DNA of 64,000 nt, taken from the NCBI GenBank assembly GCA_944470555.2, contig OX104134.1:48606691-48670690 (forward strand), read 5' to 3'. The notes beneath the pieces were generated by a model, which was not told where the DNA came from, ran no database searches, and saw only the letters and a list, made by a program, of their open reading frames with translations. This DNA comes from Heterobilharzia americana (Eukaryota > Platyhelminthes > Trematoda > Strigeidida > Schistosomatidae). The translations under genes were made by a program, and so were the position numbers. This document shows positions 45,863-54,874 of the stretch, piece after piece. Position 1 is the first letter of the stretch; every line of letters starts with the position of its first letter.

Positions 45863-48778
45863 TTAAGATGAGGATAATGTGTGTATACATCTGCGCCACT
45901 GACTTCGGTTCTGAGCCATATCACCTAGGGTCTCCAACCACTGGTTCCTCTTGTCCCGTGGACCCCAACCACCTAGTCTGCATCGTCCTACATGGCTTAA
46001 ACCAACAGTCAGAGACTTCATACATTGGTGCCATGTTTTAGTCTGGCCACCTCGGGCCTTTTTCCAGCCTGAACCCACCTCAGCCAACATTGTGTGACGA
46101 GGCAATCGGTGACTAGGCATACGTAGTACGTGTCCCAACCATCTCAGTCGATGAAGGTTCACAACCTCGTCGACTGACTTACCTCTTCTCCCCAAAACTC
46201 TACACCTAACTTCTGCATTACTCACATGGTGACACCACGGAATACGTCCTATACTACGAAGGCAACGGTGGTCAAATACCTGAAACCTTCTCATGTCTTC
46301 CACTTTCAATGGCCATGTTTCACAGCCATACAGTAGAACAGAGCGGACTGCTGTGCAGTACACGCGACCCTTAATAGACAAACGAATATCACGGCGGCGC
46401 CATAGGTGGCGCAAATTGGCAAAAGCCAATCGAGCCTTTTGTATCCGTGCAGAAATCTCATCGGCAACTAACCCACCAGGGTTGATCCTACTTCCCAGGT
46501 AAGTGAAGTGGTCAACACACTCAACCACTTCACTCTCTATTGTTAACCGCGGTACCGCTGAAGACCAGTCCTGGAGCAAAAATTTGCATTTGGGTGGTGA
46601 AAATCGCATCCCAAACATTCTCAAATTCCCACTCAAAGTGTTCAGAAGACTCTGCATCTTGTCAGCGTCTTCACCTAACAGGACTATGTCATCTGCATAT
46701 TCTAGATCTAAGGAAAATTCACCTGATCGGTCAACGTCTTTGTAATTAGGTGACGAGAGGGAAACCTCCATAAGAATATCTATGATAAAATTAAATAAGA
46801 ATGGGGATAGTGGGCATCCTTGACGGACACCACTTGATGAGTATAGCTCCCTGGACAACTCACCATAGGCTCTAACATGCCCACAAGTGTTCGAGTAGAG
46901 AGCTTTCAATAAGGTGATGTACTTACTAGGCACGCCTTTCAGTGACAGACACTGCCATAAGACTTCTCGATCAACGGAGTCAAATGCCGCCTTCAGGTCG
47001 AGAAATACAGCTATTGTCGGGCGTCTGTAAGCATGCCTATGTTCCAGGACCTGGCGCAGTGTGAATATTTGGTCGATACATCCACGGCCAGGTCTAAAGC
47101 CTGCCTGGTTTTCTCGGGCTTGCTGTTCCCGAGCTCCACTCAGGCGTCGGAGAATTATAGAACTTAGGATCTTAGACACTATGTTTGTCAGGCTGATTCC
47201 TCTGTGGTTATCACAAGAGGACTTCTCGCCTTTCTTGAAGACTGGGATGATCAGTGACTTAGACCAGTCGGAGGGGATCGTATTTGATTCCCATATACTG
47301 GCTAACACTTCCGTTAGCCTGACTAAGAGAACTCTACCACCATTCTTGTATACCTCAGCAGGTAGTCCGTCTGGTCCTGCTGCCCTTCCCCGTTTCAGGC
47401 TACCTACCGCTTTCTCAACTTCTTCTAGTGTTGGGGGACCTGTCTCTATGTCCCATTCAGGGTCCGACTGGATAGCGGGCAGCGCAATGGTGGCTGGAGG
47501 CCAGTTAAACTGTTCCTCAAAGTGTTCTGCCCATCGTCCCAGTCGCCTTCCCTGCGAGTGAATCGCCGATCCGTCCTTCTCCGCTATAACCTCACTAACT
47601 GTTGTTGACCATTTCCCCCCAGTCTCCTTAATAAGTCTAAATAACTGTCTACTGTTACCGATCGCCGCTGCCTTTTCCATCTCTTTAGCCTTTGCTGCCC
47701 ACCACTGTTCACGATCGTTGCGCAGACTTTTCGTCAGTTTATTTTTAAGTTGCGCTCGCTCTTCATTGTACTCAGAGCCTGCAGGGATGCATTCACGTGC
47801 ATCCATTAGTTTGGAAGAAGCTGCTGATATCCACTGGCTCTTTTTAGCCATTATCTTGGAGTCGGCTACAGTCTCCAGTGCTGCTTTTACAGTAGACTGA
47901 AGATGGCACCAAGCTTCTTCTGGATGAGTGACAGTCTTTTGTTCCGATAACTGCCTAGCCAACTTCTCACTGAACACGGCTTTGGTGTTTTCGTTGTCCA
48001 GCAGAACTCGTAGTGGTTTTGTTGCCAAATTTTTTCTACGTCCATTGAGACGCAGGCATATACGTGCTCGGACCAACGCATGATCGCTGTCCAAACACGT
48101 ACTCCAGAAGGAGCGGCAGTCTTCCACCGATCCTCTCCAGCGATGACTAATAGCAATGTGGTCTATCTGTGTCCATCGCTGAGTCGAGCTCGGTGGACGC
48201 CAGGTCAGACAGTGCCTTTCTTTATGTCTGAAATTTGTGCTGGCTAAAAATAGGCGGTTATCTGAGCATAGTTGTAATAGGCGATCACCGTTATCTGTAC
48301 GTTCAGCTGGGATTCCGAAAGTGCCACCTAAGTGCCTTTCTGCCTCACTCAGTCTACCCACCTGTGCGTTGAGGTCACCTGCAACAACCACTACGTCCGA
48401 ACGTTTGGCTTTCGAGAGGAGGTTAGACAGTTTATGGTAGAACTCGTCCTTCACTTCATCCGAACTACAGTCAGTGGGTGCGTAAGCAGAGATTACAAAG
48501 AGACAACGGCGAGTCTCACTATTCCTTTTAGTTCTCACTGTGCCGTTCAGCCTCATAGCGCAGAGGCGACTATCAACTGGGATCCAGTCTAGTAGTGAGT
48601 TTTCTGCCCTGGTGCTTAATGCTATACCTACACCTGCAAGACCACGAGAGCTAGCTATCGAATCTCCAGAAACTCGAAGGGTGAATTTTGCAGATTCACC
48701 AGATTGGTCAGGAGAGGTCAGGTGAATAACCACACTTGGGTCCTGTATGCGTGTCTCACAAACACAGCACACATCCAT
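45863..48778 (-). CDS. LINE endonuclease-reverse transcriptase (SR2-like)
   Basis: 971 uninterrupted codons. Endonuclease (residues 1-230): CCVCETRIQDPSVV with the catalytic Glu, GDLNAQVGRLSEAERHLGG, WTQIDHIAISHRWRGSV and the terminal SDHALVRA. Reverse transcriptase (about 440-720): GRAAGPDGLPAEVYKNGGR, NQAGFRPGRGCIDQIFTLRQ, FLDLKAAFDSVDREVLWQ, GVRQGCPLSPFLFNFIIDIL and catalytic LEYADDIVLL. C-terminal thumb and connection: VECVDHFTYLGSRI, SVLLYGCETW and RLRWLGHVLRMPSHRLPR. It nicks target DNA and reverse-transcribes its own RNA. The first ATG is not the true start: the endonuclease N-terminus continues upstream in another frame. Catalytic residues look intact. Confidence 0.95.
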   Translation of the reverse strand: MDVCCVCETRIQDPSVVIHLTSPDQSGESAKFTLRVSGDSIASSRGLAGVGIALSTRAENSLLDWIPVDSRLCAMRLNGTVRTKRNSETRRCLFVISAYAPTDCSSDEVKDEFYHKLSNLLSKAKRSDVVVVAGDLNAQVGRLSEAERHLGGTFGIPAERTDNGDRLLQLCSDNRLFLASTNFRHKERHCLTWRPPSSTQRWTQIDHIAISHRWRGSVEDCRSFWSTCLDSDHALVRARICLRLNGRRKNLATKPLRVLLDNENTKAVFSEKLARQLSEQKTVTHPEEAWCHLQSTVKAALETVADSKIMAKKSQWISAASSKLMDARECIPAGSEYNEERAQLKNKLTKSLRNDREQWWAAKAKEMEKAAAIGNSRQLFRLIKETGGKWSTTVSEVIAEKDGSAIHSQGRRLGRWAEHFEEQFNWPPATIALPAIQSDPEWDIETGPPTLEEVEKAVGSLKRGRAAGPDGLPAEVYKNGGRVLLVRLTEVLASIWESNTIPSDWSKSLIIPVFKKGEKSSCDNHRGISLTNIVSKILSSIILRRLSGAREQQARENQAGFRPGRGCIDQIFTLRQVLEHRHAYRRPTIAVFLDLKAAFDSVDREVLWQCLSLKGVPSKYITLLKALYSNTCGHVRAYGELSRELYSSSGVRQGCPLSPFLFNFIIDILMEVSLSSPNYKDVDRSGEFSLDLEYADDIVLLGEDADKMQSLLNTLSGNLRMFGMRFSPPKCKFLLQDWSSAVPRLTIESEVVECVDHFTYLGSRINPGGLVADEISARIQKARLAFANLRHLWRRRDIRLSIKGRVYCTAVRSVLLYGCETWPLKVEDMRRFQVFDHRCLRSIGRIPWCHHVSNAEVRCRVLGRRGKSVDEVVNLHRLRWLGHVLRMPSHRLPRHTMLAEVGSGWKKARGGQTKTWHQCMKSLTVGLSHVGRCRLGGWGPRDKRNQWLETLGDMAQNRSQWRRCIHTLSSS

Positions 48779-49290
48779 GCCCGAGTTGCTAGAGTCTTTG
48801 CCAACGAAGCCTGTTGGCCAATTTGACGGAGGGTGCGGACATTGAAGGCTCCAATATGTAATTTGGAGCGTGGTTTAAGGAGACCAGGGATGCTGTTCTG
48901 TGGACTCAGATCGTTGTCGAAGGCTGCAGAGGTAGGAGAAATTGAAGATGATGCAGCATCATTAATTAAGAGACGTGAAGGAAGATTAGAAGGTAATGAT
49001 GGAGGAGGAGGATAGCAGTCAGAAGAAACTTGGGTGCTGACAGAGTTGTGAGGGCGGTTGACACTTCCCGGCTGCCCACACCGTGGAAGGCTATTTCTTC
49101 TTAAGGTACCTGAAAGAGATTTGTGTGACCGCAGAGCCCATCGGACATCTGCTTGAGGCCTGTCACACCCAGCCTTTTGAGTATGATTATTTTGAATTTT
49201 TGTATTTTTGGGGCCGGATGAGCGAAAGGAAACGACAAGTGAACCAACACCGCCGGCCCGGCAGACCGTGGGGCGTGGTGGAGTGTGTTA
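48779..49290 (-). pseudogene. N-terminal part of the SR2-like protein, shifted by one base
   Basis: Upstream of 48778 a different minus-strand frame stays open for about 165 codons from a TAA at about 49288. It contains a Pro-rich stretch (CYPPPPSLPSNLPSRLLIND) and then LHIGAFNVRTLRQIGQQASL followed by AKTLATRA. GAFNVRTL is the first block of the endonuclease domain. It meets CCVCETRI at about 48785 in the other frame, so one base is missing or added there. A natural mutation and a sequencing error are equally possible. Confidence 0.8.
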
Positions 49291-49468
49291 TTTTTGGGGC
49301 CGACCTTTTCTAACCCCCCCTTCCACTGAGAAGGCAGCATCAGCATGGCACTGCTGGTCATCCAAGGGAAACACCTTACTGCTGTCACACCCCATCCAGC
49401 TAGCAGCAGTACGACTTCGCCCTCAGACCCCCATCATAGTGTAGCAATTTACACTATAACTGTAAAAC

Positions 49469-50608
49469 AGGTTCAACACATGGAGTTGGGTTTCTGAAAA
49501 GCTTCGTGCTGTGTTATTTTCTTTTTTAATGACACACCGTAATCTTGTGTATCTTATTCACTGCCACACGGTGATAACGTAGAGGTTTGGTGTGGAACTA
49601 ACAGTCTAGTGTACGCCATTTCCTCTGAAGAAGACCTAAACTTAGTTTACGGATGAACTTCAAAGGAAATACTCCTGATCTTATCAATGTTAATGCAACT
49701 TGCATTGTCGAACGATAGTAATGAAGAGATCTTCTACTCAATAGGAAAACTATCCACTGGTTTGAGAAAACTCACGGATGCGAGAGAATTTAATACGAAA
49801 TTTAAATTCACGACTGAATCTCTCTAACATGACTAAATGAGGCATTTTGTGTTCGTTCTCCTCCAACTAAGATTTAAATGGTCTCGGAATTAGTGACGGT
49901 GAAACAAGGCCCAGTTTATGTTCACTGTTCTGTTTGTCTTCTGATAATTTAATGGACTTTATAAGAGGCAGGTAGTGTTCTACTGAACAACAGAGTGCAG
50001 GTAGAAGTAGGGGTGACTGGTCATCCCCATGTGTGGGTAATGTGCAAGAGTCTTTAAGTGGTGTGGCTGAAATGTGAATTGGGTTAGGTGGCCAGCTGCA
50101 TCCCAGCGTTTAGTTCTTCAAACATTTGTCAGCCCACTTCTATGAAGTGAGTCAGGCCAGAAGTTACTTCTCATAAGTACTAGGAAATGGCCATAATGAG
50201 CGATACCAGACGCCTCATTTTATTGCTACTTAATTGGTATTCATACCTGGTATGAATTCTGTTTTAAATAAGAATATATTTTCCGTATTTTCAGCGGCAC
50301 CAAACACTGGATATTTTTGCAATTTTCCGTGGAATACAACAGTATGCTTACAGCGTAACAATAGAGTATTATGGCAAATTCACCTCATTAAACGCTGACA
50401 ATGACAAAATGCTTCACAGTATCTTCCTTATTGTGCTGTAACTAATGAATATATGACTTTGGAATATTTCAAAGCCGCAAATAAGCCTTTAACCATACCA
50501 TCCTATCAGCTTCATCGTTGGTCTAGTGATGAAAATAGTCGCTTCGATGAGTTATCAGTTTAATTCTTCGAACAAATCTACACATGAGGAAATTTGTCAT
50601 ACCTACCC
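49469..50608. other. Intergenic, nothing recognised
   Basis: About 1.1 kb of AT-rich sequence between two RTE elements, with no supported gene or repeat. Confidence 0.6.
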
Positions 50609-50620
50609 CTATGGGGAAGA
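50609..50620. repeat. Target-site duplication CTATGGGGAAGA (left)
   Basis: 12 bp identical to 53843-53854, flanking the RTE element exactly at its AAT tail and its GCGAGGTT 5' terminus. The same 12-mer also occurs at 29386-29397, so it may be a preferred target. Confidence 0.9.
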
Positions 50621-50640
50621 TTATTATTATATTATTATTA

Positions 50641-52722
50641 TTAGTCCCTTGGGTTCCTAGTGGAACATAGGGCTTCAGTAGCACGCCTCCAGTGACCTCT
50701 GTTCTCTGAGATCTTTTGAACCTGGTTCCACGACAGCCCAGAAGCTCTCATTTCCTCCTCGCACGACCTCCTCCATGTCACCCTCGGACGTCCAACTCGT
50801 CGCTTCCCATGGGGATTCCACTCGAGGGCCTGACGCGTGATGTCCTCAGTCGGCCTTCTCAGTGCATGGCCAATCCATCTCCACTTCTTCCTGCATATTT
50901 GTTGCGTGATAGGTTCTTGGTTGGTTCGTTCCCAGAGTTCCTTGTTGCTTATTTTTTCTGGCCATCTGATCTTCAGCAGCGAGCGTAAGCAGTTGTTGAT
51001 GAATGTCTGTAGTTTATTGGAAATGCCTTTCGTGACGCGCCAAGTCTCTGAGCCATACAAGAGCACTGACTTGACGTTGGTGTTGAAAATCCGTATCTTG
51101 TTCCAGATGCTGAGTGCAGAAGATCTCCACACTGGTTTCAGGCTAATGAACGCCTGTCTTGCTTTTCCGATTCTGACTTTGACGTCCTCGTCCGTCCCGC
51201 CTGTAGTTGAAACAGTGCTTCCTAGATAAGTGAAGGAGGTTACTTCCTTCAAGTTTCTCCCGTTGACGGTGATTGGAGTTTGTTGTTGTTGTTGATGATG
51301 GTGGTGGTGCGGTATCTTCATCACTTCTGTCTTCTCTATATTCACCTGAAGTCCCGTCTTGGCTGCCTCTTCTGTCAACTTGTTAGTTTTTGCCTGCAGA
51401 TCTTCAAGTTTATGTGACATTAGGCATAAGTCATCAGCGAAATCCAAGTCTTCTAGGTTCTTTTCCGCAGTCCAGCGTATCCCCCTCTTCTCGCTGCCTA
51501 CTGTTTGCTGCATGATCCAGTCCACCACAATAAGGAATATCATGGGGGATAGTAGGCAACCTTGTTTCACTCCTGTCTTCACTTCAAAGGCATCACTGAG
51601 CTTCCCATTGTGGATTACTTGGCATGTGGCATCTTCATATAGTTGTTGAATGAGGCGGATAAAGGTTTGCGGTACTCCGTAGTATTGAAGCAGTTTCCAA
51701 ATTACTTGTCGGTCGACGCTGTCAAAGGCCTTCTCAAAGTCGATGAAGTTGAGGTATAGAGCTGATTGCCATTCTACGCTCTGTTCTATGATGATACGAA
51801 GTGTTGCAATTTGTTCCGCACATGATTTGTACTTCCTGAAGCCTGCCTGTTCCGGTCGCAGTTTTGAATCCAGTGCGTCTTTAAGCCTCTCCAGGATGAT
51901 GCGGCTTAATATTTTACTTGGGGTGGACAGGAGAGTGATTCCGCGCCAGTTCTTGCAAGCACTGAGGTCTCCCTTCTTCGGCAGTTTGACAAGGTAACCC
52001 TTCTTCCAATCGTCCGGTACCTTCTCTTCCTTCCACACCTTCTGCAATAGTGGTGTGAGCATGCCCGCTGTTGTCTCTGCATCTGTTCTCAGTGCTTCTG
52101 GTGGGATTCCATCTGGTCCTGCTGCTTTCCCGCATTTCAGTAGCTTTATGGCGTTCAGGACTTCCATTTTCGTTGGGGGATTTATGTTCACTTGTAATTC
52201 AGCGGCTGCAGGTGGTATTTCTGGACGAAGTGTAGGTGGTGGTCGATTCAAGAGCTTCTTGAAGTGGTCGGCCCATCGTTTCCTCTGTTTCTCTTCTTTC
52301 GTAATTAAATTTCCTTCTTCATCTTTTATTGGTTTCATCTGTGTTGGTCTCTTCCCTGATAGCAACCTGGTTATTTGATACAATGTTGTCAGGTCTCTCT
52401 TACCTGCAGCCTGTTCTGCTTCACTTGCCAGTGTTTCGTAGAAGTGTCTTTTGTCTTTGCGTGCACTCTTCTTCACTTCTTTGTCCAGTGTTTTATACAT
52501 TGTGCTCAGTTCCTCTTGTCGTTGAGCATCCTTGCACTGGTTTATCTTCTGCTTCACCATCCTCCTCTCCTCTATCAGCTTCCAGGTATCCATCGAGATC
52601 CATTCCTTGTCTTCTTTCTTCTTCCTTCCTAATATGGCTGTGCAGGTTTCTTTCCACATAGCTTTTAAAGACTTCCAGTGTTCTTCCACACAGGTTTCTT
52701 CAGGGATGTCCCTCGATGTCTC
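50641..52722 (-). CDS. RTE reverse transcriptase
   Basis: Open frame of about 690 codons from just after the TGA at 52723-52725. The first in-frame GTG is at 52687-52689; no ATG-specific start is evident. Motifs: KEVKKSARKDKRHFYETLAS (linker), GKAAGPDGIPPEALRTDAET, LSACKNWRGITLLSTPSKIL, EQAGFRKYKSCAEQIATLRI, FIDFEKAFDSVDRQVIWKLL, GVKQGCLLSPMIFLIVVDWI, catalytic LDFADDLCLMS, and thumb SVLLYGSETWRVTKGI, RWIGHALRRPTEDI. A CAN-repeat gives HHHHHQQQQQ around 51270-51315. Ends NPRD and TAA at 50641-50643. All polymerase catalytic residues are present. Confidence 0.96.
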   Translation of the reverse strand, partial: ETSRDIPEETCVEEHWKSLKAMWKETCTAILGRKKKEDKEWISMDTWKLIEERRMVKQKINQCKDAQRQEELSTMYKTLDKEVKKSARKDKRHFYETLASEAEQAAGKRDLTTLYQITRLLSGKRPTQMKPIKDEEGNLITKEEKQRKRWADHFKKLLNRPPPTLRPEIPPAAAELQVNINPPTKMEVLNAIKLLKCGKAAGPDGIPPEALRTDAETTAGMLTPLLQKVWKEEKVPDDWKKGYLVKLPKKGDLSACKNWRGITLLSTPSKILSRIILERLKDALDSKLRPEQAGFRKYKSCAEQIATLRIIIEQSVEWQSALYLNFIDFEKAFDSVDRQVIWKLLQYYGVPQTFIRLIQQLYEDATCQVIHNGKLSDAFEVKTGVKQGCLLSPMIFLIVVDWIMQQTVGSEKRGIRWTAEKNLEDLDFADDLCLMSHKLEDLQAKTNKLTEEAAKTGLQVNIEKTEVMKIPHHHHHQQQQQTPITVNGRNLKEVTSFTYLGSTVSTTGGTDEDVKVRIGKARQAFISLKPVWRSSALSIWNKIRIFNTNVKSVLLYGSETWRVTKGISNKLQTFINNCLRSLLKIRWPEKISNKELWERTNQEPITQQICRKKWRWIGHALRRPTEDITRQALEWNPHGKRRVGRPRVTWRRSCEEEMRASGLSWNQVQKISENRGHWRRATEALCSTRNPRD

Positions 52723-53655
52723 TCATTTTGTCTTGATGGCTGCCGTGAAGATCTCCTTTGTAGTTTCATCCTTCAGTTTCCTAGTGTTGTACTTGAATTG
52801 AGGTCTATCACCAGCTTCCTTGAAGGCTTTTAACTTGATTTGGAAGGTTCCTTGCACTAGATAGTGGTCTGAACCTACATCTGCTCCTCTTCTTGACCTT
52901 GTGTTAAGTAGACTGCGTCTCCATTTTCTCGAGATTGAGATAAAGTCGATTTGATTTTTAGTGTGTCCATCTGGTGAAGTCCATGTCGCTTTGTGGATAT
53001 CCTTGTGCCTGAACACACTGCCTCCAATCACCAAATCGTTGAATGCACAGAATTCTGCAAACAATTCTCCATTCTCATTCATTTCACCTAGCGCCTCTCG
53101 ACCCATGGTTAGTTCTCTTCCCGTGTTGTCCCCTCCCAGTTTGGCATTCATGTCGCCCATCAGAATTTTGATATCGCCAACTGGCGTCTTGTCCAGTGTT
53201 GATTGAAGTTGTCTGTAGAATTCCTCCTTTTTCTCTTGCTCTGCATTATTTGTAGGTGCATAACATTGTATGATTGTGTCCTTTCTTCCTTTTGAGTTGA
53301 ATCTTACTGTCATGATCCTGGAGGAGATTGGTTCCCACTGCATGAGAGCCTTCGATGCTCTTGAGGACATCATGATAGCCACTCCCTCAGTGTGCTCGTG
53401 GTTGGCGTCTGGGTGACCGGAGTAGATTATTGATTCTCCAGTTGACAGTTTGGAGAGTCCACTCCCATTCCATCTGCTTTCGCAAATCCCAAGCACTTCG
53501 ATGTTATACCTTCTCATCTCCTTTGCAATCTGGGCTGCCTTACTGGGTTCAAACATGGTGCGAACATTCCATGTCCCCACGTTTACTTTCGCTTTCATCG
53601 AGAGAAGACACATCGGCCAATTGGCTTCCGGAAGGCTTTCACCAACTGGCGTCAT
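52723..53655 (-). CDS. RTE apurinic-type endonuclease domain
   Basis: 310 codons ending at a TGA (52723-52725) that is in the same frame as the polymerase; a Trp (TGG) at this place would restore one protein. Motifs: VNVGTWNVRTMFEPSKAAQI, the catalytic-Glu block LGICESRWNGSGL, GVAIMMSSRASKALMQW, IQCYAPTNNAEQEKKEEFYR, MGDMNAKLGGDNTG, TWTSPDGHTKNQIDFISISR and the C-terminal GSDHYLVQG. It nicks the genomic target to prime reverse transcription. Catalytic residues look intact. The start codon at 53653-53655 is ATG (MTPVGESLPEANW). Confidence 0.95.
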   Translation of the reverse strand: MTPVGESLPEANWPMCLLSMKAKVNVGTWNVRTMFEPSKAAQIAKEMRRYNIEVLGICESRWNGSGLSKLSTGESIIYSGHPDANHEHTEGVAIMMSSRASKALMQWEPISSRIMTVRFNSKGRKDTIIQCYAPTNNAEQEKKEEFYRQLQSTLDKTPVGDIKILMGDMNAKLGGDNTGRELTMGREALGEMNENGELFAEFCAFNDLVIGGSVFRHKDIHKATWTSPDGHTKNQIDFISISRKWRRSLLNTRSRRGADVGSDHYLVQGTFQIKLKAFKEAGDRPQFKYNTRKLKDETTKEIFTAAIKTK

Positions 53656-53842
53656 TTCGCCTCTCCGATTCCAGCGGGGAATAAGTTTGTTTTCATTTTT
53701 TATATTTTGTTTGTGCTTTGAAGTTTCTTTAGCGGTTAGATTTGTTTTACGGGTAGGGTTGCTAGCCCTATGCCCAACCTTCCCTCTTTACCCGGGCTTA
53801 GGACCGGCTAGTAACTAGTAAACTAGTTAACCAGGCGAGGTT

Positions 53843-53854
53843 CTATGGGGAAGA
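53843..53854. repeat. Target-site duplication CTATGGGGAAGA (right)
   Basis: Second copy of the 12-bp duplication flanking the RTE element at 50621-53842. Confidence 0.9.
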
Positions 53855-54825
53855 AGACACGTTAAAATAAAGTGCACATTTCCGTTTAGATTTCGACCCG
53901 ACAGTCACATCATTTAAAAGTTGGGAAGCCGATTATTCATCCAGACTTTTTATGTTCCGTTGCTTGCTATTTCCTCTCTCGAAGTGACAATAATGGTCAG
54001 TTATGTTGGTGAATGCGGACGAGAGGGCCCGTACACACAAATGGCGGCATGAGAGATGACAGTGACAGGCATGGCATTTAAATAGTGAAATGTTTAATAC
54101 ATTGGATGGTAATCAACTGTCTTTAGGTCAAATCCTCCTTGGTGAGCACGTATATCACAGTGAGGGATGGTCAAGAAAACCCTCACCAGGGCCTAGTTAT
54201 TTTAATAGAAAGGAGGAATGATGATGATTGGTGGTTAGTAGATCTGTTGATGAAAACACATTAGTTCTGTCTTTATTCAACGGACAGAATGTCCTGATTA
54301 TCGTCCCATACTTACCATCTGGTTTCACTTTTCTGTATCTTCCTTGTGTTTTCCATCCCGAGATTCAAGTGGTCTTTCTTGGTCTTACTCTAGACGTATC
54401 ACTTGCTTATTTCATAATGTAGCCCTCCTATATCGAGTCTGCCGTCATGAGGTCTTTTGTTAATACAATCTTTTTCTTCTAAATTATGCACACGTACCGT
54501 TCAAACAGCGCAAACTAACAAAACCGTAGCTAGTCTACCTCAACTGCGTATCGAGGTCAAAAAATAACGCTAATTATATGTTAGCAGTGTGAATTTTAAG
54601 ATTGAAAACCTTACTTTTCTTAGTGAAAAGTGCCAACCAACCTGACTGAACTTCAAGGTGTATTGTCTTAAAAATCATCTTATTAGTAAACACAGTCTCT
54701 ACTTGCTGCTCCCTTTCTCGTTTTTACTTTCTAGACGCTGGTTTAAAAACAAACATAGCAATCGTCGTACACTGCCCACACCTTGAAAAAAGATAGAAAT
54801 GGAGACACAGAATTTCGTCAGATTC
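53855..54825. other. Intergenic, nothing recognised
   Basis: About 1 kb without a supported gene. A plus-strand frame at 54228-54422 (64 codons) is hydrophobic but has no support. Confidence 0.55.
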
Positions 54826-54874
54826 AGATTCGGGTTTTTTGTTTGGGGATAGGAGGCTGGGAGCCTATATTATT
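54826..54874 (+). repeat. Terminal inverted sequence (3' side of the CR1-like element)
   Basis: About 50 bp, including GGTTTTTTGTTTGGGGATAG and GAGGCTGGGAGCCTATAT. The reverse complement of 57645-57695 matches at roughly 44 of 50 positions. It contains its own short hairpin (GGCT...AGCC). Confidence 0.85.

Larger units (their letters stand above)
45674..49460 (-). mobile_element. SR2-like RTE-clade LINE, nearly complete (about 3.8 kb)
   Basis: Minus-strand element with a long endonuclease-polymerase reading frame (45863-48778), an N-terminal extension (48779-49290), a 3' untranslated region with a GAT-type tail (45674-45690) and a 5' end carrying a perfect 8-bp inverted repeat (ATAGTGTA/TACACTAT, 49435-49456). 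The flanking TGTAAAAC at 45666-45673 and 49461-49468 may be the target duplication, though eight bases could match by chance. Size and architecture fit schistosome SR2 (RTE clade). Scraps of the family occur at 14625, 37735 and 57705. Confidence 0.85.
50621..53842 (-). mobile_element. Full-length 3.2-kb RTE-clade LINE with 12-bp target duplication
   Basis: Complete element on the minus strand: 5' untranslated region (53656-53842), an endonuclease plus reverse-transcriptase reading frame (50641-53655) broken by a single in-frame TGA, almost no 3' untranslated region and an AAT-type tail (50621-50640). The flanks are the identical 12-mer CTATGGGGAAGA. The 5' terminus is confirmed by the fragment ending at the same base at 9575. 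Overall it resembles schistosome Perere-3/SR3-type RTE elements. Relics of the family lie at 690, 16590, 28530 and 31870. Confidence 0.95.

Noticed and set aside
52723..52725. Selenocysteine codon at the TGA in the RTE frame
   Set aside because: No reason for selenocysteine in this linker and no downstream structure recognised; a Trp-to-stop mutation is simpler.
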